From contig NZ_QFZL01000009.1 of the NCBI RefSeq assembly GCF_003171655.1, forward strand, positions 18,501 through 82,500: a DNA stretch of 64,000 bases. Reading direction: 5' to 3'. Made by a program: the position numbers and the translations under genes. This stretch comes from Stakelama portus. GTDB lineage: Bacteria > Pseudomonadota > Alphaproteobacteria > Sphingomonadales > Sphingomonadaceae. Positions 55,160 to 63,953 of this stretch are shown piece after piece; within the stretch, counting starts at the first letter, position 1, and each line of letters begins with the position of its first letter. The notes beneath the pieces are model-generated. The model saw nothing but the letters and a program-made list of their open reading frames with translations, ran no database searches and was not told where the DNA came from.

Positions 55160-56949
55160 CCAACCTGGACCTCTGGCCGATCGGCAATTGCCAGGTAAGC
55201 GCGCTGATCGATCGCGCGGGCAATTTCGTCTGGGGCTGCGTGCCGCGCGTCGATGGCGATCCGCTGTTTTCCTCGCTGGTTCGGGGCGAAGACGCTTCGG
55301 GCGAAACGGCGCAGGGGCTCTGGTCGATCGATCTGGAAGACGGAATCGCGGTTGAACAACGCTATCTGCGCAACACGCCGATCCTGATCAGCCGCCATAC
55401 CGATGCCAGCGGCAACGCCATCGAAGTGATCGACTTCTGTCCCCGCTTCGAGCGGATGGGCCGTACCTATCGCCCCGTCGCCTATGCCCGGATCGTCCGC
55501 CCGGTGGCCGGCAGCCCGCGTATCCGCGTGCGGCTGCGCCCTACCTGCCATCATGGCAGTTCGTGCCAGCAACGCATCGGCGGGTCGAACCATATCCGCT
55601 ATTCGATGGATTCGATGACGCTGCGCCTCACCACCACCGCACCGGTGGGCATGATCGAGGAAGAGCGCGCCTTTCGCGTCGAAAAGCCGCTGCATTTCTT
55701 CCTCGGCCCCGACGAAAGCTTTGCCGGCAATGTCGCGGCGACGATCGAGGACATGCTGACCAACACCACGCTCGAATGGCAGGAATGGGTGCGCGGCCTC
55801 GCCATTCCGCTCGAATGGCAGCAAGTGGTGATCCGTTCGGCGATCACGCTCAAACTGTGCCAGCATGAAGAAACCGGCGCGATCGTCGCCGCGCTGACCA
55901 CGTCGATCCCCGAACATGCCGATTCCGAGCGGAACTGGGACTATCGCTATTGCTGGATCCGCGACGCCTATTACACGGTTCAGGCGCTCAACCGGCTGGG
56001 CGCGCTCGACGTGCTCGAAAACTACCTCGTCTATCTGCGCAACATCGTCGACGCGGCCAAGGGCGGGCATATCCAGCCGCTCTATGGCGTGCTCGGCGAC
56101 TCCGTGCTCGAAGAACGCATCGCCCGCGATCTGCCCGGCTATCGCGGCATGGGCCCGGTGCGGATCGGCAACGCCGCCTATGACCAGCGTCAGCACGACG
56201 CCTATGGCCAGATCGTCCTGTCCAACGCCCAGGCATTTTTCGACCATCGCCTGTTCCGCATGGCAGGGATCGAGGATTTCGAAGGGCTCGAACGCGTCGG
56301 CGAACGCGCCTGGCAGCTGTACGACCAGCCCGATGCCGGGCTGTGGGAGCTGCGCACCCGCCAGAGCGTCCATACCTATTCCGCTGCGATGTGCTGGGCC
56401 GCGTGCGACCGGCTGGCCAATGTCGCCGGCGAACTGGGTCTGCCCGAACGCCAGCATTTCTGGGAAGCGCGCGCGGGCACGATGCGCCAGCGGATCGAAC
56501 AATCGGCATGGCGCGAGGATGCGGAATTCGTCTCGGCGACCTTCTCGGGCAGCGATCTCGACGCCAGCCTGCTCCAGCTGCTCGATCTGCGTTTCCTGCC
56601 GCCCGACGATCCCCGCTTCGTCGGCACGCTCAAGGCCGTCGAGGCCGGGCTGCGGCGCGGGTCGCACATGCTGCGCTATGCGACCGAAGATGATTTCGGC
56701 CTGCCCGAAACCGCGTTCAATGTCTGCACCTTCTGGCTGATCGAAGCGCTGCATTTCACCGGTCGCGGCGAAGATGCGCGCGAGCTTTTCGAAGAAATGC
56801 TGTCGCGATGCACCGCCGCCGGGCTACTCTCCGAAGACATCGATCCGGTCACCGGCGAATTATGGGGGAACTATCCCCAAACCTACTCGCTGGTCGGAAT
56901 GATCAACTGTGCCGTTTTGTTGAGCAAACCGTGGAGCGCCATACGATGA
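55156..56949 (+). CDS. Glycoside hydrolase family 15 protein (trehalase/glucoamylase-like)
   Basis: A 597-residue cytoplasmic (alpha/alpha)6-barrel enzyme with GH15 landmarks: an N-terminal beta-domain, SIPEHADSERNWDYRYCWIRDAYYTVQAL (about residues 253-280), and YGQIVLSNAQAFFDHRLF and NYPQTYSLVGMINCAVLL at the C-terminus. Its GTG start overlaps otsB and its end overlaps otsA. Related GH15 enzymes between otsB and otsA are often trehalases or alpha-glucosidases. This one probably adjusts the trehalose pool; activity is not provable by eye. Confidence 0.9.
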   Translation: MTNLDLWPIGNCQVSALIDRAGNFVWGCVPRVDGDPLFSSLVRGEDASGETAQGLWSIDLEDGIAVEQRYLRNTPILISRHTDASGNAIEVIDFCPRFERMGRTYRPVAYARIVRPVAGSPRIRVRLRPTCHHGSSCQQRIGGSNHIRYSMDSMTLRLTTTAPVGMIEEERAFRVEKPLHFFLGPDESFAGNVAATIEDMLTNTTLEWQEWVRGLAIPLEWQQVVIRSAITLKLCQHEETGAIVAALTTSIPEHADSERNWDYRYCWIRDAYYTVQALNRLGALDVLENYLVYLRNIVDAAKGGHIQPLYGVLGDSVLEERIARDLPGYRGMGPVRIGNAAYDQRQHDAYGQIVLSNAQAFFDHRLFRMAGIEDFEGLERVGERAWQLYDQPDAGLWELRTRQSVHTYSAAMCWAACDRLANVAGELGLPERQHFWEARAGTMRQRIEQSAWREDAEFVSATFSGSDLDASLLQLLDLRFLPPDDPRFVGTLKAVEAGLRRGSHMLRYATEDDFGLPETAFNVCTFWLIEALHFTGRGEDARELFEEMLSRCTAAGLLSEDIDPVTGELWGNYPQTYSLVGMINCAVLLSKPWSAIR

Positions 56950-58349
56950 GCCGATTGATCATCATTTCCAATCGCGTCAGCGCACCCAAGGGATCGATGT
57001 CGGGTGCGCAGGGCGGGCTCGCCGTCGCGCTTCAGGCGGCGTTACGCGAATCCGGCGGCATCTGGTTCGGCTGGTCGGGCGAGCTGACCGAGAATTTCAC
57101 CGGCCAGATCAATTTTCAGCGCAACGAAGGCGTGACGACCGCGACGGTCGATCTGGAAGAACAGGATATCGAGGAATATTATAACGGCTACGCCAATCGC
57201 ACGCTCTGGCCGCTGTTTCACTATCGCATCGACCTCGCCGAATATGAGCGCGATTTCGCCGGAGGATATAAGCGCACCAACGAACGCTTCGCCGACACGG
57301 TTCGCCCGCTGATCGAACCGGAAGACGTTATCTGGATTCAGGATTATCACATGTTCCCGCTCGGTTCGGAGCTGCGCAAGCGCGGCTTCCGCAACCGGAT
57401 GGGCTTTTTCCTCCACATCCCCTGGCCGCCGCGCCGCCTGCTCACCACCCTGCCCGAAGCACATGAGCTGGTGACGTCGATGTTCGCCTATGACGTGATC
57501 GGCTTTCACACCCAGGAATGGCTGGAAAGCTTTTGCGATTTCGCGCGGATCGAACTTGGCGCCGTGCTCGAAGAGGATGGCCTGGTGCGGCTGGGCGATC
57601 GCACGGTGCGGCTGCTCAACTGTCCGATCGGCATCGATTCCCAGGATTTTCAGGCGATGGCGGATTCCGATATCGCCGCCGCGACGTTCAAACAGATGCG
57701 CAAGAGCGCCGTGGATCGCGCGATGATCGTCGGCGTCGACCGGCTCGATTATTCCAAGGGGCTGGAAGAGCGGTTCAACGGCTATGAACGGTTCCTCGAG
57801 GAAAGCCCCGAAGAGCGCAAGGAAGTGTTCCTTCTCCAGATCGCCCCGCCCTCGCGCGCGGCGGTCGACAGCTATCAGCGGATTCGCGCCCGGCTGGAGG
57901 CGATGTCGGGCCATATCAACGGCGCCTATGCCGATCTCGACTGGGTTCCGATCCGCTATGTGAACAAGGGCTATCCGCGCGATGTGCTCGCCGGCGTCTA
58001 TCGTGCCGCGCGGATCGGTCTGGTCACGCCGCTGCGCGACGGCATGAATCTGGTCGCCAAGGAGTTCGTCGCCGCGCAGGATCCCGAAGATCCCGGCGTG
58101 CTGATCCTCTCGCGCTTTGCCGGCGCTGCGGCGCAGATGCCGACCGCCCTGCTCGTCAATCCGCTGTCGGCAGAGGAAATCGCCGATGCCATTCGTCAGG
58201 CGCTGCGCATGCCGCTCGAAGAACGCAAGGCGCGGTGGAAGCCGCTATACGACAATGTCGTCACCGAAGATGTCAGCTGGTGGCGCGAGCGGTTTACTGC
58301 TGCGCTGATGGCGGAGGTGCAGGATCAGCAAACCGAAGTGGTGGACTGA
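56946..58349 (+). CDS. otsA: Trehalose-6-phosphate synthase
   Basis: A 467-residue GT20 glycosyltransferase: RLIIISNRVSAPKG, GGLAVALQAALRESGGIWFGWSG, QDYHMFPLGSELRKRG, HIPWPP, VGVDRLDYSKGLEERFNGYERFL, TPLRDGMNLVAKEFVA. It makes trehalose-6-P from UDP-glucose and glucose-6-P. It overlaps the GH15 gene by four bases (ATGA). The last 56 bases overlap the 3' end of the MscS gene on the other strand. Confidence 0.97.
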   Translation: MSRLIIISNRVSAPKGSMSGAQGGLAVALQAALRESGGIWFGWSGELTENFTGQINFQRNEGVTTATVDLEEQDIEEYYNGYANRTLWPLFHYRIDLAEYERDFAGGYKRTNERFADTVRPLIEPEDVIWIQDYHMFPLGSELRKRGFRNRMGFFLHIPWPPRRLLTTLPEAHELVTSMFAYDVIGFHTQEWLESFCDFARIELGAVLEEDGLVRLGDRTVRLLNCPIGIDSQDFQAMADSDIAAATFKQMRKSAVDRAMIVGVDRLDYSKGLEERFNGYERFLEESPEERKEVFLLQIAPPSRAAVDSYQRIRARLEAMSGHINGAYADLDWVPIRYVNKGYPRDVLAGVYRAARIGLVTPLRDGMNLVAKEFVAAQDPEDPGVLILSRFAGAAAQMPTALLVNPLSAEEIADAIRQALRMPLEERKARWKPLYDNVVTEDVSWWRERFTAALMAEVQDQQTEVVD

Positions 58350-59457
58350 TTTCGGCCTCGCTGCGATAGCGCAGCACCGCTTCGGGCATTTCCTCGCGCA
58401 CGAATTTCAACATCGCCTCGCGCACATCGCAGCGCAGGTCGAACGCGGTCGATGCGTCCTTGGCCGTCATCAGCCCGCGCACTTCGACCGAACCATTGGG
58501 CTTGGTGTCGGTCACCTGAATATTGTTGAACCGCCCGTCCCAGCGCGGATTGCCCTCGACCACTTCCTTATGCTTCGCGCGAAAGCGATCGATGTCGGCA
58601 TTGGCGTCGAGATACCAGAACACGCTGCCCAGCAACTCGCTCGTCTGGCGCGTCCAGTTCTGGAAACTGTCCTCCAGGAATTTGGAAACCGGCACCACCA
58701 GCCGCCGCTCGTCCCATATCTTGACGACGACATAGGTCATGCGGATTTCCTCGATCTTCCCCCATTCGCCTTCGATAATGACGACATCGTCGATGCGGAT
58801 CGGTTCGGTCAGCGCCATCTGGATGCCGGCGATCAGATTCTTGAGCGCGGGCTGCGCCGCAGCGCCCACCGCCAGCGCCGCCAGTCCGGCCGAGGCGGCC
58901 AGCGTCACGCCGATGCTCCGCACGCTCGGAATGCTCATCAGCATCGCGCAGAAGGTGATCAGGATCACGACGAAAGTGGCGATGCGGAACAGGATGTCGG
59001 CACGCGTGCGGCGGCGGCGGGCGTGGAGATTATCCTCCACCGAAATATCGGCGCGGCGCTGCACGAAACCATTGGCGACCCGGATCAGCGCGACCGCCAG
59101 CCAGCCGACCAGCGCCGGCACCACCAGCCCGGCAATCTGGTCCCAGATCGCGGCGGCGCGCGCATTGAGCGACAGGGCCGGCCGAACCCAGGCGAGCGCG
59201 AACGCGACCAGCAGCCAGCGGCTCGGGCGTTTGACGCGACGGACAAGATCGGCAGCGGTAAGATAGGGGGTGCGCTTCCCGATCCGGCGGACCAGGATCA
59301 GGATGAACTGATGCAGCAGCAGCGCCGTCAGCACGGCAAGCGTGCCCAGGACGACGTCCTCGATCCAGCGTGCATTGGGGTCGGCACCGACCAGATCGAG
59401 TATCGGTGTCGTCACCGACGCGATCCAATCGCTCGCCCTGGCAAGGAAATCCTGCAA
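58294..59457 (-). CDS. MscS-family mechanosensitive ion channel
   Basis: 387 residues from TTG at 59457 (AGGGAG seven bases upstream); an ATG 78 bases earlier lacks a Shine-Dalgarno sequence. Four to five hydrophobic segments (residues 30-210), the pore helix of VTLAASAGLAALAVGAAAQPALKNLIAGIQMALTEPIRIDDVVIIEGEWGKIEEIRMTYVVVKIWDERRLVVP, then the cytoplasmic cage domain. Opens on hypo-osmotic shock. Its 3' end overlaps otsA by 56 bp, tying it to the trehalose osmoprotection operon. Confidence 0.93.
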   Translation of the reverse strand: MQDFLARASDWIASVTTPILDLVGADPNARWIEDVVLGTLAVLTALLLHQFILILVRRIGKRTPYLTAADLVRRVKRPSRWLLVAFALAWVRPALSLNARAAAIWDQIAGLVVPALVGWLAVALIRVANGFVQRRADISVEDNLHARRRRTRADILFRIATFVVILITFCAMLMSIPSVRSIGVTLAASAGLAALAVGAAAQPALKNLIAGIQMALTEPIRIDDVVIIEGEWGKIEEIRMTYVVVKIWDERRLVVPVSKFLEDSFQNWTRQTSELLGSVFWYLDANADIDRFRAKHKEVVEGNPRWDGRFNNIQVTDTKPNGSVEVRGLMTAKDASTAFDLRCDVREAMLKFVREEMPEAVLRYRSEAEISPPLRFADPAPPPSAQQ

Positions 59458-59721
59458 AATGCCGCTCCCTGTTGCGTGTCCCTTTCCAACGGAACCGGGC
59501 GCTGCCGGTTCCCGCAGTGCGGCGTAACCGCGCATGCGGCGCCCGCCTGACGGGCGCTTCGGCCATCACGCGACGCAGCAAAACCTGCCGCTGCAAAGAT
59601 GACCCTATCGGCACGGGCGCGCAAGGCACAGGGCGCGGAGACAAGTCCCCGCGCCCTTACCGCCCGATCCGGATCGGAATATCGGCCGGAGCGCTCCCCC
59701 ATCGCCCCGGCCTGAGCCGCT

Positions 59722-60324
59722 CTATTGCGGCGGCGTCGCCAGCAGCGTCAGCATGCCCGGCCGCATGCGATTGGCCGCGACTTCGATCGTCGCGCCCGAT
59801 GCCGTGGTCATCAACGGACGGAAATCGCTCCCGGGCATATTGTTCGCCACCAGCTTGAACCGCGTCAGGTCCGAACGAAACTGCTGCTGATCGGCCTCGG
59901 TCATCCCGGTCACTGCGAAAAACAGGTCATACAGTTCGCTGAACGCCATCGGGTGCGGATGATTGCCGAAATCCACCTGAAACGTGCCTGCCGGCGCATT
60001 CACCCCGTCGGTGGTGAGCAGCGCCATCCCGTAATTTTCTTCATTGGAAATGCGCCCCGAACACAGCAGCAGCTTGGCGCCCTCCAGCACGTCCGCCGTC
60101 CCCTCCGAATCCTTGAAGAACGGGCACCGGCTCTCATTCACATCCCGAAACGCTTCCATCGCGGCGCGTTGTTCGGCCACGGTCGGATAGCTTGCGGCCG
60201 GACTCGCTTCGGCGGCTACCGGGTCTCCGCCGCCTGCATCGGCGGTGTTTCCCCCGTCCGATCCGCATGCCGAAAGACCGATCGCCATTGCGGCGACTGC
60301 CGCCAGCCCGATTAGCTGTTTCAT
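59722..60324 (-). CDS. Lipoprotein, function unknown
   Basis: 200 residues with a clear lipobox (MKQLIGLAAVAAMAIGLSAC, lipidated Cys 20), a Gly/Asp linker, then a globular region with YPTVAEQRAAMEAFRDVNESRCPFF, LEGAKLLLCSG and GMALLTTDGVNAPAGTFQVDFGNHPHPM. Two Cys could pair. Start ATG at 60324 follows GAGGGG six bases upstream. Not recognised. Confidence 0.8.
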   Translation of the reverse strand: MKQLIGLAAVAAMAIGLSACGSDGGNTADAGGGDPVAAEASPAASYPTVAEQRAAMEAFRDVNESRCPFFKDSEGTADVLEGAKLLLCSGRISNEENYGMALLTTDGVNAPAGTFQVDFGNHPHPMAFSELYDLFFAVTGMTEADQQQFRSDLTRFKLVANNMPGSDFRPLMTTASGATIEVAANRMRPGMLTLLATPPQ

Positions 60325-60364
60325 ACGCATCCCCTCACTTTTTTCACTGTCCCCGGCCACCTGG

Positions 60365-60712
60365 TCACTCACAGGCGACGATTTCGAATTTCGAGCCGCT
60401 CGCTTCCAGTTCGGACTGGGTGGAGCCATAGCTTTTCATCAGCGGCCCCAGCGCGCGCGTAACCGAATCATTCGCCGCAATCGAAATCGGGCCGACGCGC
60501 GACGCATTGCCGTTCGGATCGGTGGCCAGGATCGTCACCTGTCGCATTTCGCTCGACCCGTTGGTGATCCGCGCCGAGATCGTGTTGGCGAAGATCCCCG
60601 AATCCACCAGAATATCCATCTTCACCGCCGAACAGCCGCCTCCGCCCAGGCCGCATGAGGACAGCAACCCGCACCCCAGCGCAATTGTCAGCGTCTTGAC
60701 CAGTTTCGGCAT
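60365..60712 (-). CDS. Small lipoprotein, function unknown
   Basis: 115 residues: MPKLVKTLTIALGCGLLSSC with lipobox LLSSC, a GLGGGGC linker, then a small beta-rich domain (MDILVDSGIFANTISARITNGSSEMRQVTILATDPNGNASRVGPISIAANDSVTRAL), similar to immunoglobulin-like or FxLD-type adaptors. AAGGAG precedes the start. It lies 41 bp before the next lipoprotein gene on the same strand, so the two are likely co-transcribed. Confidence 0.8.
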   Translation of the reverse strand: MPKLVKTLTIALGCGLLSSCGLGGGGCSAVKMDILVDSGIFANTISARITNGSSEMRQVTILATDPNGNASRVGPISIAANDSVTRALGPLMKSYGSTQSELEASGSKFEIVACE

Positions 60713-60821
60713 TTTCACTCCTTGCCCTGCCATTCCCCCGCCTTTTCCGCAGGATCGTTGCGATGCAGGATAGAGCCGCTGCGGCGCGCCCGGGCACCTA
60801 TAAAAAGATTAGGTCGCGAAC

Positions 60822-61583
60822 CTAAGCCGGGTTCGGGGACATGGGCGCGCCCAGCAGGCCGACCTGAAAGGCGCGCGGAAGGATCTCGCGATTGAGCGCG
60901 CAATCGAGCTTTGCGCGCAACTGTTTCAGGTGAAAGGATATAGTGACTTCGGACACGCCCAGCCGGTCGGCAATCTGCTTGTTCGACAGTCCGTCCCATA
61001 ATGCCATCAGCACATCATATTGCCGCGGCGATATCCTCAGGTCGTCCAGTGCGATACGCTTGCGACATTCGGGATGGAGCCGCTGATAGGCGATCGAATA
61101 GATCGTATAGAGCAGCGGAACATGCTGTCCGACGAAGTCGGTAAAGTCGGATGCGGACATCAGATCGGTTCCGATCGCGATGCCGCCATCCACCTGGCCA
61201 TATGCATTTTTGTGCGAAAAACCCACTGCCCGTTCCATGCCGGCATGCCGCGCTTCGGCGATCAGCTCGCGCCCCTTGCTCGACCAGATCAGGGGTTGCT
61301 CCTCATCCACCGCGAACATGAGTGCGGGGCGATCGCTGTTCAGGACATGCGGGATCAGCGCATCCTCGGGCCCGTAATTGCGCGCAGCATAATGCGCGAC
61401 CCAATTGTTGCGAAAATTCTCGAGAAAGACCGGAAGGTCACGCGTCGTCCCATTGGGGAAAACGACATAGTTGACCACATTGAAGCCCAGCTCGAGCAGC
61501 GATTGCGTCAGGCAATGCCATTTCGCTTCAAAGCTCTGCGCGGCTTCCATCCGATAGATATAGTCTATCAGGGTATTTTGCAT
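60822..61583 (-). CDS. LuxR-type regulator with autoinducer-binding domain (no LuxI seen)
   Basis: 253 residues. The N-terminal ligand domain keeps the W-x3-Y-x8-D pattern (NNWVAHYAARNYGPEDALI), but the Pro that normally follows the Asp is Ala and the next Trp (QPLIWSSKG) is 11 residues later than in TraR. The C-terminal GerE HTH is intact (ISPRQYDVLMALWDGLSNKQIADRLGVSEVTISFHLKQLRAKL). No LuxI-like gene is in the window, so it may be a solo receptor of an acyl-HSL or other signal. Confidence 0.88.
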   Translation of the reverse strand: MQNTLIDYIYRMEAAQSFEAKWHCLTQSLLELGFNVVNYVVFPNGTTRDLPVFLENFRNNWVAHYAARNYGPEDALIPHVLNSDRPALMFAVDEEQPLIWSSKGRELIAEARHAGMERAVGFSHKNAYGQVDGGIAIGTDLMSASDFTDFVGQHVPLLYTIYSIAYQRLHPECRKRIALDDLRISPRQYDVLMALWDGLSNKQIADRLGVSEVTISFHLKQLRAKLDCALNREILPRAFQVGLLGAPMSPNPA

Positions 61584-61732
61584 CTTGCTTCAGGCGTCCG
61601 GCACGTCGTTGCGCGCGCCTTCGTCACCCCTCCCACCGGTAACACGACTATTAAGATCGCCGCATGAAGCGGCGAAATACGCCCCGAGCACATTGGGGCA
61701 GCGATCTAAGCACAGCGGAAACAAGGGGTCTA

Positions 61733-62178
61733 GGCCCTGTTGGCCAAAGGGGATTCCCAAATCGCCGCATGACTGATTCAAGACTGCCTTTCAGGGAGGC
61801 AGCTTTGGCTCGAGGTGATCTGACAGACGATGAGTGGGCGCTGTTGCCTGCCGAGCGCGGTCGGTGGGCTCGCCTGGCCCAGGCTGATGCTAGCCGACAA
61901 GGGCTACGACAGCGACGATGTCCGCGCCAGCTTGCTGCTCGAGGGGAGTCTGCCGGTCATCCCGCCGAGGGCCAACCGCAAAAAGGCCATCGCCTGCGAC
62001 TTCCGCGCCTACAAGGACCGCAACCGGGTCGAGCGCATGTTCAACAAACTCAAGCAGTTTCGTCGCATTGCAACCCGATACGACAAGACAGCCGTCTCCT
62101 TCCTCGGCTTCCTGGCGCTCGCCGCCGCGAGGCTACGGATGCCTAGCTTCACAAGAGGGGCTTTCGCCAATCATCCCC
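61733..62178 (+). mobile_element. Decayed IS5-family (IS427-type) element
   Basis: At 61733 a terminus-like GGCCCTGTTGGCCAAAGG begins. A transposase N-terminus follows (MTDSRLPFREAALARGDLTDDEWALL, from 61769). After about 61850 the reading continues one frame later (WPRLMLADKGYDSDDVRASLLLEGSLPVIPPRANRKKAIACDFRAYKDRNRVERMFNKLKQFRRIATRYDK), the C-terminal DDE catalytic region with the RNRVERxFxxLK signature. About 140 central codons are missing, so it is an internal-deletion pseudogene. No matching right inverted repeat was found. Confidence 0.85.
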
Positions 62179-62808
62179 CTACTTCGTCGGGCGCACCGGC
62201 TGCCGGAGGATGATTTTGCGCTGCGGCGGGGCAACGCGGCTCCAATCATCGAGATAGATCTCATGATAGGGACCATCCGGCTCTAGCCCTTCCTGTGGCA
62301 GGTAGTCGCCGTAAAGCCTTGCCAATACCGCCGGAAGGTCGCTCGTTCCGCCAATATGCAGGAACTGCACGCACTTGCCTTCAGCCAGAACCTCCCATCG
62401 AACAGCGCGATCATCGCCCAATTCGCGGCGCGCTTCAGCAGCCGAGTCCTTCAATCTCTGTGCATCAGCCCAGACCGGCAAGGTAATCTGCACACGCCAA
62501 TGCCACTTCTCACGGTTGCCCGCAGCCAGGTCATCCATATCATCGGCCCAGTAGACCATTTCCACCGGCGGCTCGACAAATGACTTGCCCATCCGCTCCC
62601 GCGCTTCGCGTCGGATAGCGTAGATTGCGGTGTAGAGAGCTTTCACTGCGGCTTCGATTGAGGCCTGTTCAGGCGGGCCTTCGCCATCCAGGATCGCAAA
62701 GGGAAGCTTGGGCACTTCAACAATGCTGAAGTCGCCAGCCGGTGGCGCGTAAAGCGTACGCAACGCAGTTCGGTCCTGTGTTAAATCTATCAGTGCTGCG
62801 TCTACCAC
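62179..62808 (-). CDS. GyrI-like small-molecule-binding protein
   Basis: A 209-residue protein starting at GTG inside the PadR stop region (7-bp overlap). VEVPKLPFAILDGEGPPEQASIEAAVKALYTAIYAIRREARERMGKSFVEPPVEMVYWAD and YHEIYLDDWSRVAPPQRKIILRQPV fit the GyrI-like/AraC-effector-binding fold used by bacterial multidrug-binding modules. It lacks a DNA-binding domain. Co-translation with PadR suggests a sensing pair. Base composition is less GC-rich than neighbours, and the gene directly abuts the IS remnant. Confidence 0.85.
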   Translation of the reverse strand: MVDAALIDLTQDRTALRTLYAPPAGDFSIVEVPKLPFAILDGEGPPEQASIEAAVKALYTAIYAIRREARERMGKSFVEPPVEMVYWADDMDDLAAGNREKWHWRVQITLPVWADAQRLKDSAAEARRELGDDRAVRWEVLAEGKCVQFLHIGGTSDLPAVLARLYGDYLPQEGLEPDGPYHEIYLDDWSRVAPPQRKIILRQPVRPTK

Positions 62809-63338
62809 GGCTTGTTCCTCATATAGTCCAGTGTGGTGTTGATCCAGCTTCGCTCGGCCTTCAGTTGGCCGGTCGAAAAGTCAAAAAGACTTTCGATGTG
62901 ATCGGGCATGGGCTGTCTTTGTCGGCGCACTTGCTCGAGCCGCTCCAGTTCCGCGACAACCGACGACAGGCGCATCTCCAAGGCGTTCAAGGCCGCTTCG
63001 CGCGCGAGCACTGGCCAATGCACCATTCCAAGCAGAAGCGATGAGAAGGTAGGACGATAGGCGCCAAGAGCGGCAATCGTCTCTTGGCGCAAAACCTCAC
63101 GGCCGGATGGCGTGATGCAGAACGTCTTTCGCGCCTTGGCACCCCTGGGTAGCTCGGACTCCACAAGCCCAGACTTCTCCAGCTTGCCGAGCACGAAATA
63201 GATCGAAGAGAAGCCGACTTGCGTCCACTCCCGCATGCCCCGTGTGTCAATGATCTGCTCCAGCTCATAGCCATGGCGCGGCATCTCGGCGACGAGCCCC
63301 AGGAGCAACAGTTCAGCATCTGTAAGGTGCGCCGACAT
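62802..63338 (-). CDS. PadR-family transcriptional regulator
   Basis: 178 residues. N-terminal winged HTH: LTDAELLLLGLVAEMPRHGYELEQIIDTRGMREWTQVGFSSIYFVLGKLEKSGLVESELPRGAKARKTFCITPSGREVLRQE; C-terminal helical dimerisation domain (LGMVHWPVLAREAALNALEMRLSSVVAELERLEQVRRQ). It probably represses itself and the GyrI-like gene. The start codon lies inside a 24-bp perfect palindrome and no Shine-Dalgarno sequence precedes it. Confidence 0.93.
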   Translation of the reverse strand: MSAHLTDAELLLLGLVAEMPRHGYELEQIIDTRGMREWTQVGFSSIYFVLGKLEKSGLVESELPRGAKARKTFCITPSGREVLRQETIAALGAYRPTFSSLLLGMVHWPVLAREAALNALEMRLSSVVAELERLEQVRRQRQPMPDHIESLFDFSTGQLKAERSWINTTLDYMRNKPW

Positions 63339-63374
63339 ATTCTAGTACTAGAATATGTGGCTAGCCAGTGTCAA
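63335..63374 (-). promoter_or_regulatory. Leaderless promoter and 24-bp palindromic operator of padR
   Basis: Arms ACATATTCTAGT (63335-63346) and ACTAGAATATGT (63347-63358) form a perfect palindrome with no spacer that includes the ATG of the PadR gene. TTGACA (63374-63369) is a perfect -35 box. With a 17-18 bp spacer the -10 (CTAGTA or TAGTAC) falls in the palindrome, and initiation would be at or next to the start codon. Confidence 0.7.
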
Positions 63375-63953
63375 TCACTCGTGCTTCACCGGGTTCCCGA
63401 AATCCGGGCAACAAGGAGGGGAAACACTCCCTAGGGTCACCTTTCGTCAACAGGCGCTAGGTGGCGCGCACGAGACTTGTCCCGCAATCGCCAGCCTGCC
63501 GAATTCCCCGAAGCGCATGATCGCGCCGCCATGCCGCAACTCACCCGGCGCGCGGCGGTATCCGAACCGGCCATCGGCAAATATGTCGAATATCGTGGCG
63601 GAAAAGCATGCCGGACGGCGCCGCTATAGCCCGCCGGTTCGGCTTCCTGGCAGTTGCGACGAACGTGGTCGCTCTGAAGAAAGCGCCAGAGCCAATGCCG
63701 GCGCGGCGTACCGCGATCGGATTGATAGCGGCAATCCGACGGGGTCAGGCGTGACGGGCGGTCGAATCCCGTGTGAGGGGCTGCCAGATCAGTCCCGGCC
63801 CGATGATGCGCAGCATTACTGCGTTACGAAAACCGGGCCTGCCTCGCCAGAAGCGCCGAACACCGCCGAATTCGTCCGGACGCATCGGCAAATCCGCGCA
63901 AGGCGCCGCATCCTCGTCGACCGAAAAGACGCCCAAAAAAGCGCCAAAACGCA
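63375..63953. other. Right-end region without a recognised gene
   Basis: Nearly 580 bp. Frames of 60-70 codons occur on both strands (for example 63745-63954 minus) but show no Shine-Dalgarno sequence, domain or signal sequence. A Lys/Pro-rich plus frame ends inside the hairpin that follows. Possibly a degenerate or RNA-only locus, or the 5' region of a gene beyond the window. Confidence 0.35.

Noticed and set aside
61769..62178. A programmed frameshift producing a functional IS transposase.
   Set aside because: About 140 codons, including the first catalytic Asp region, are missing at the junction and no right end was found, so it is a deletion derivative.
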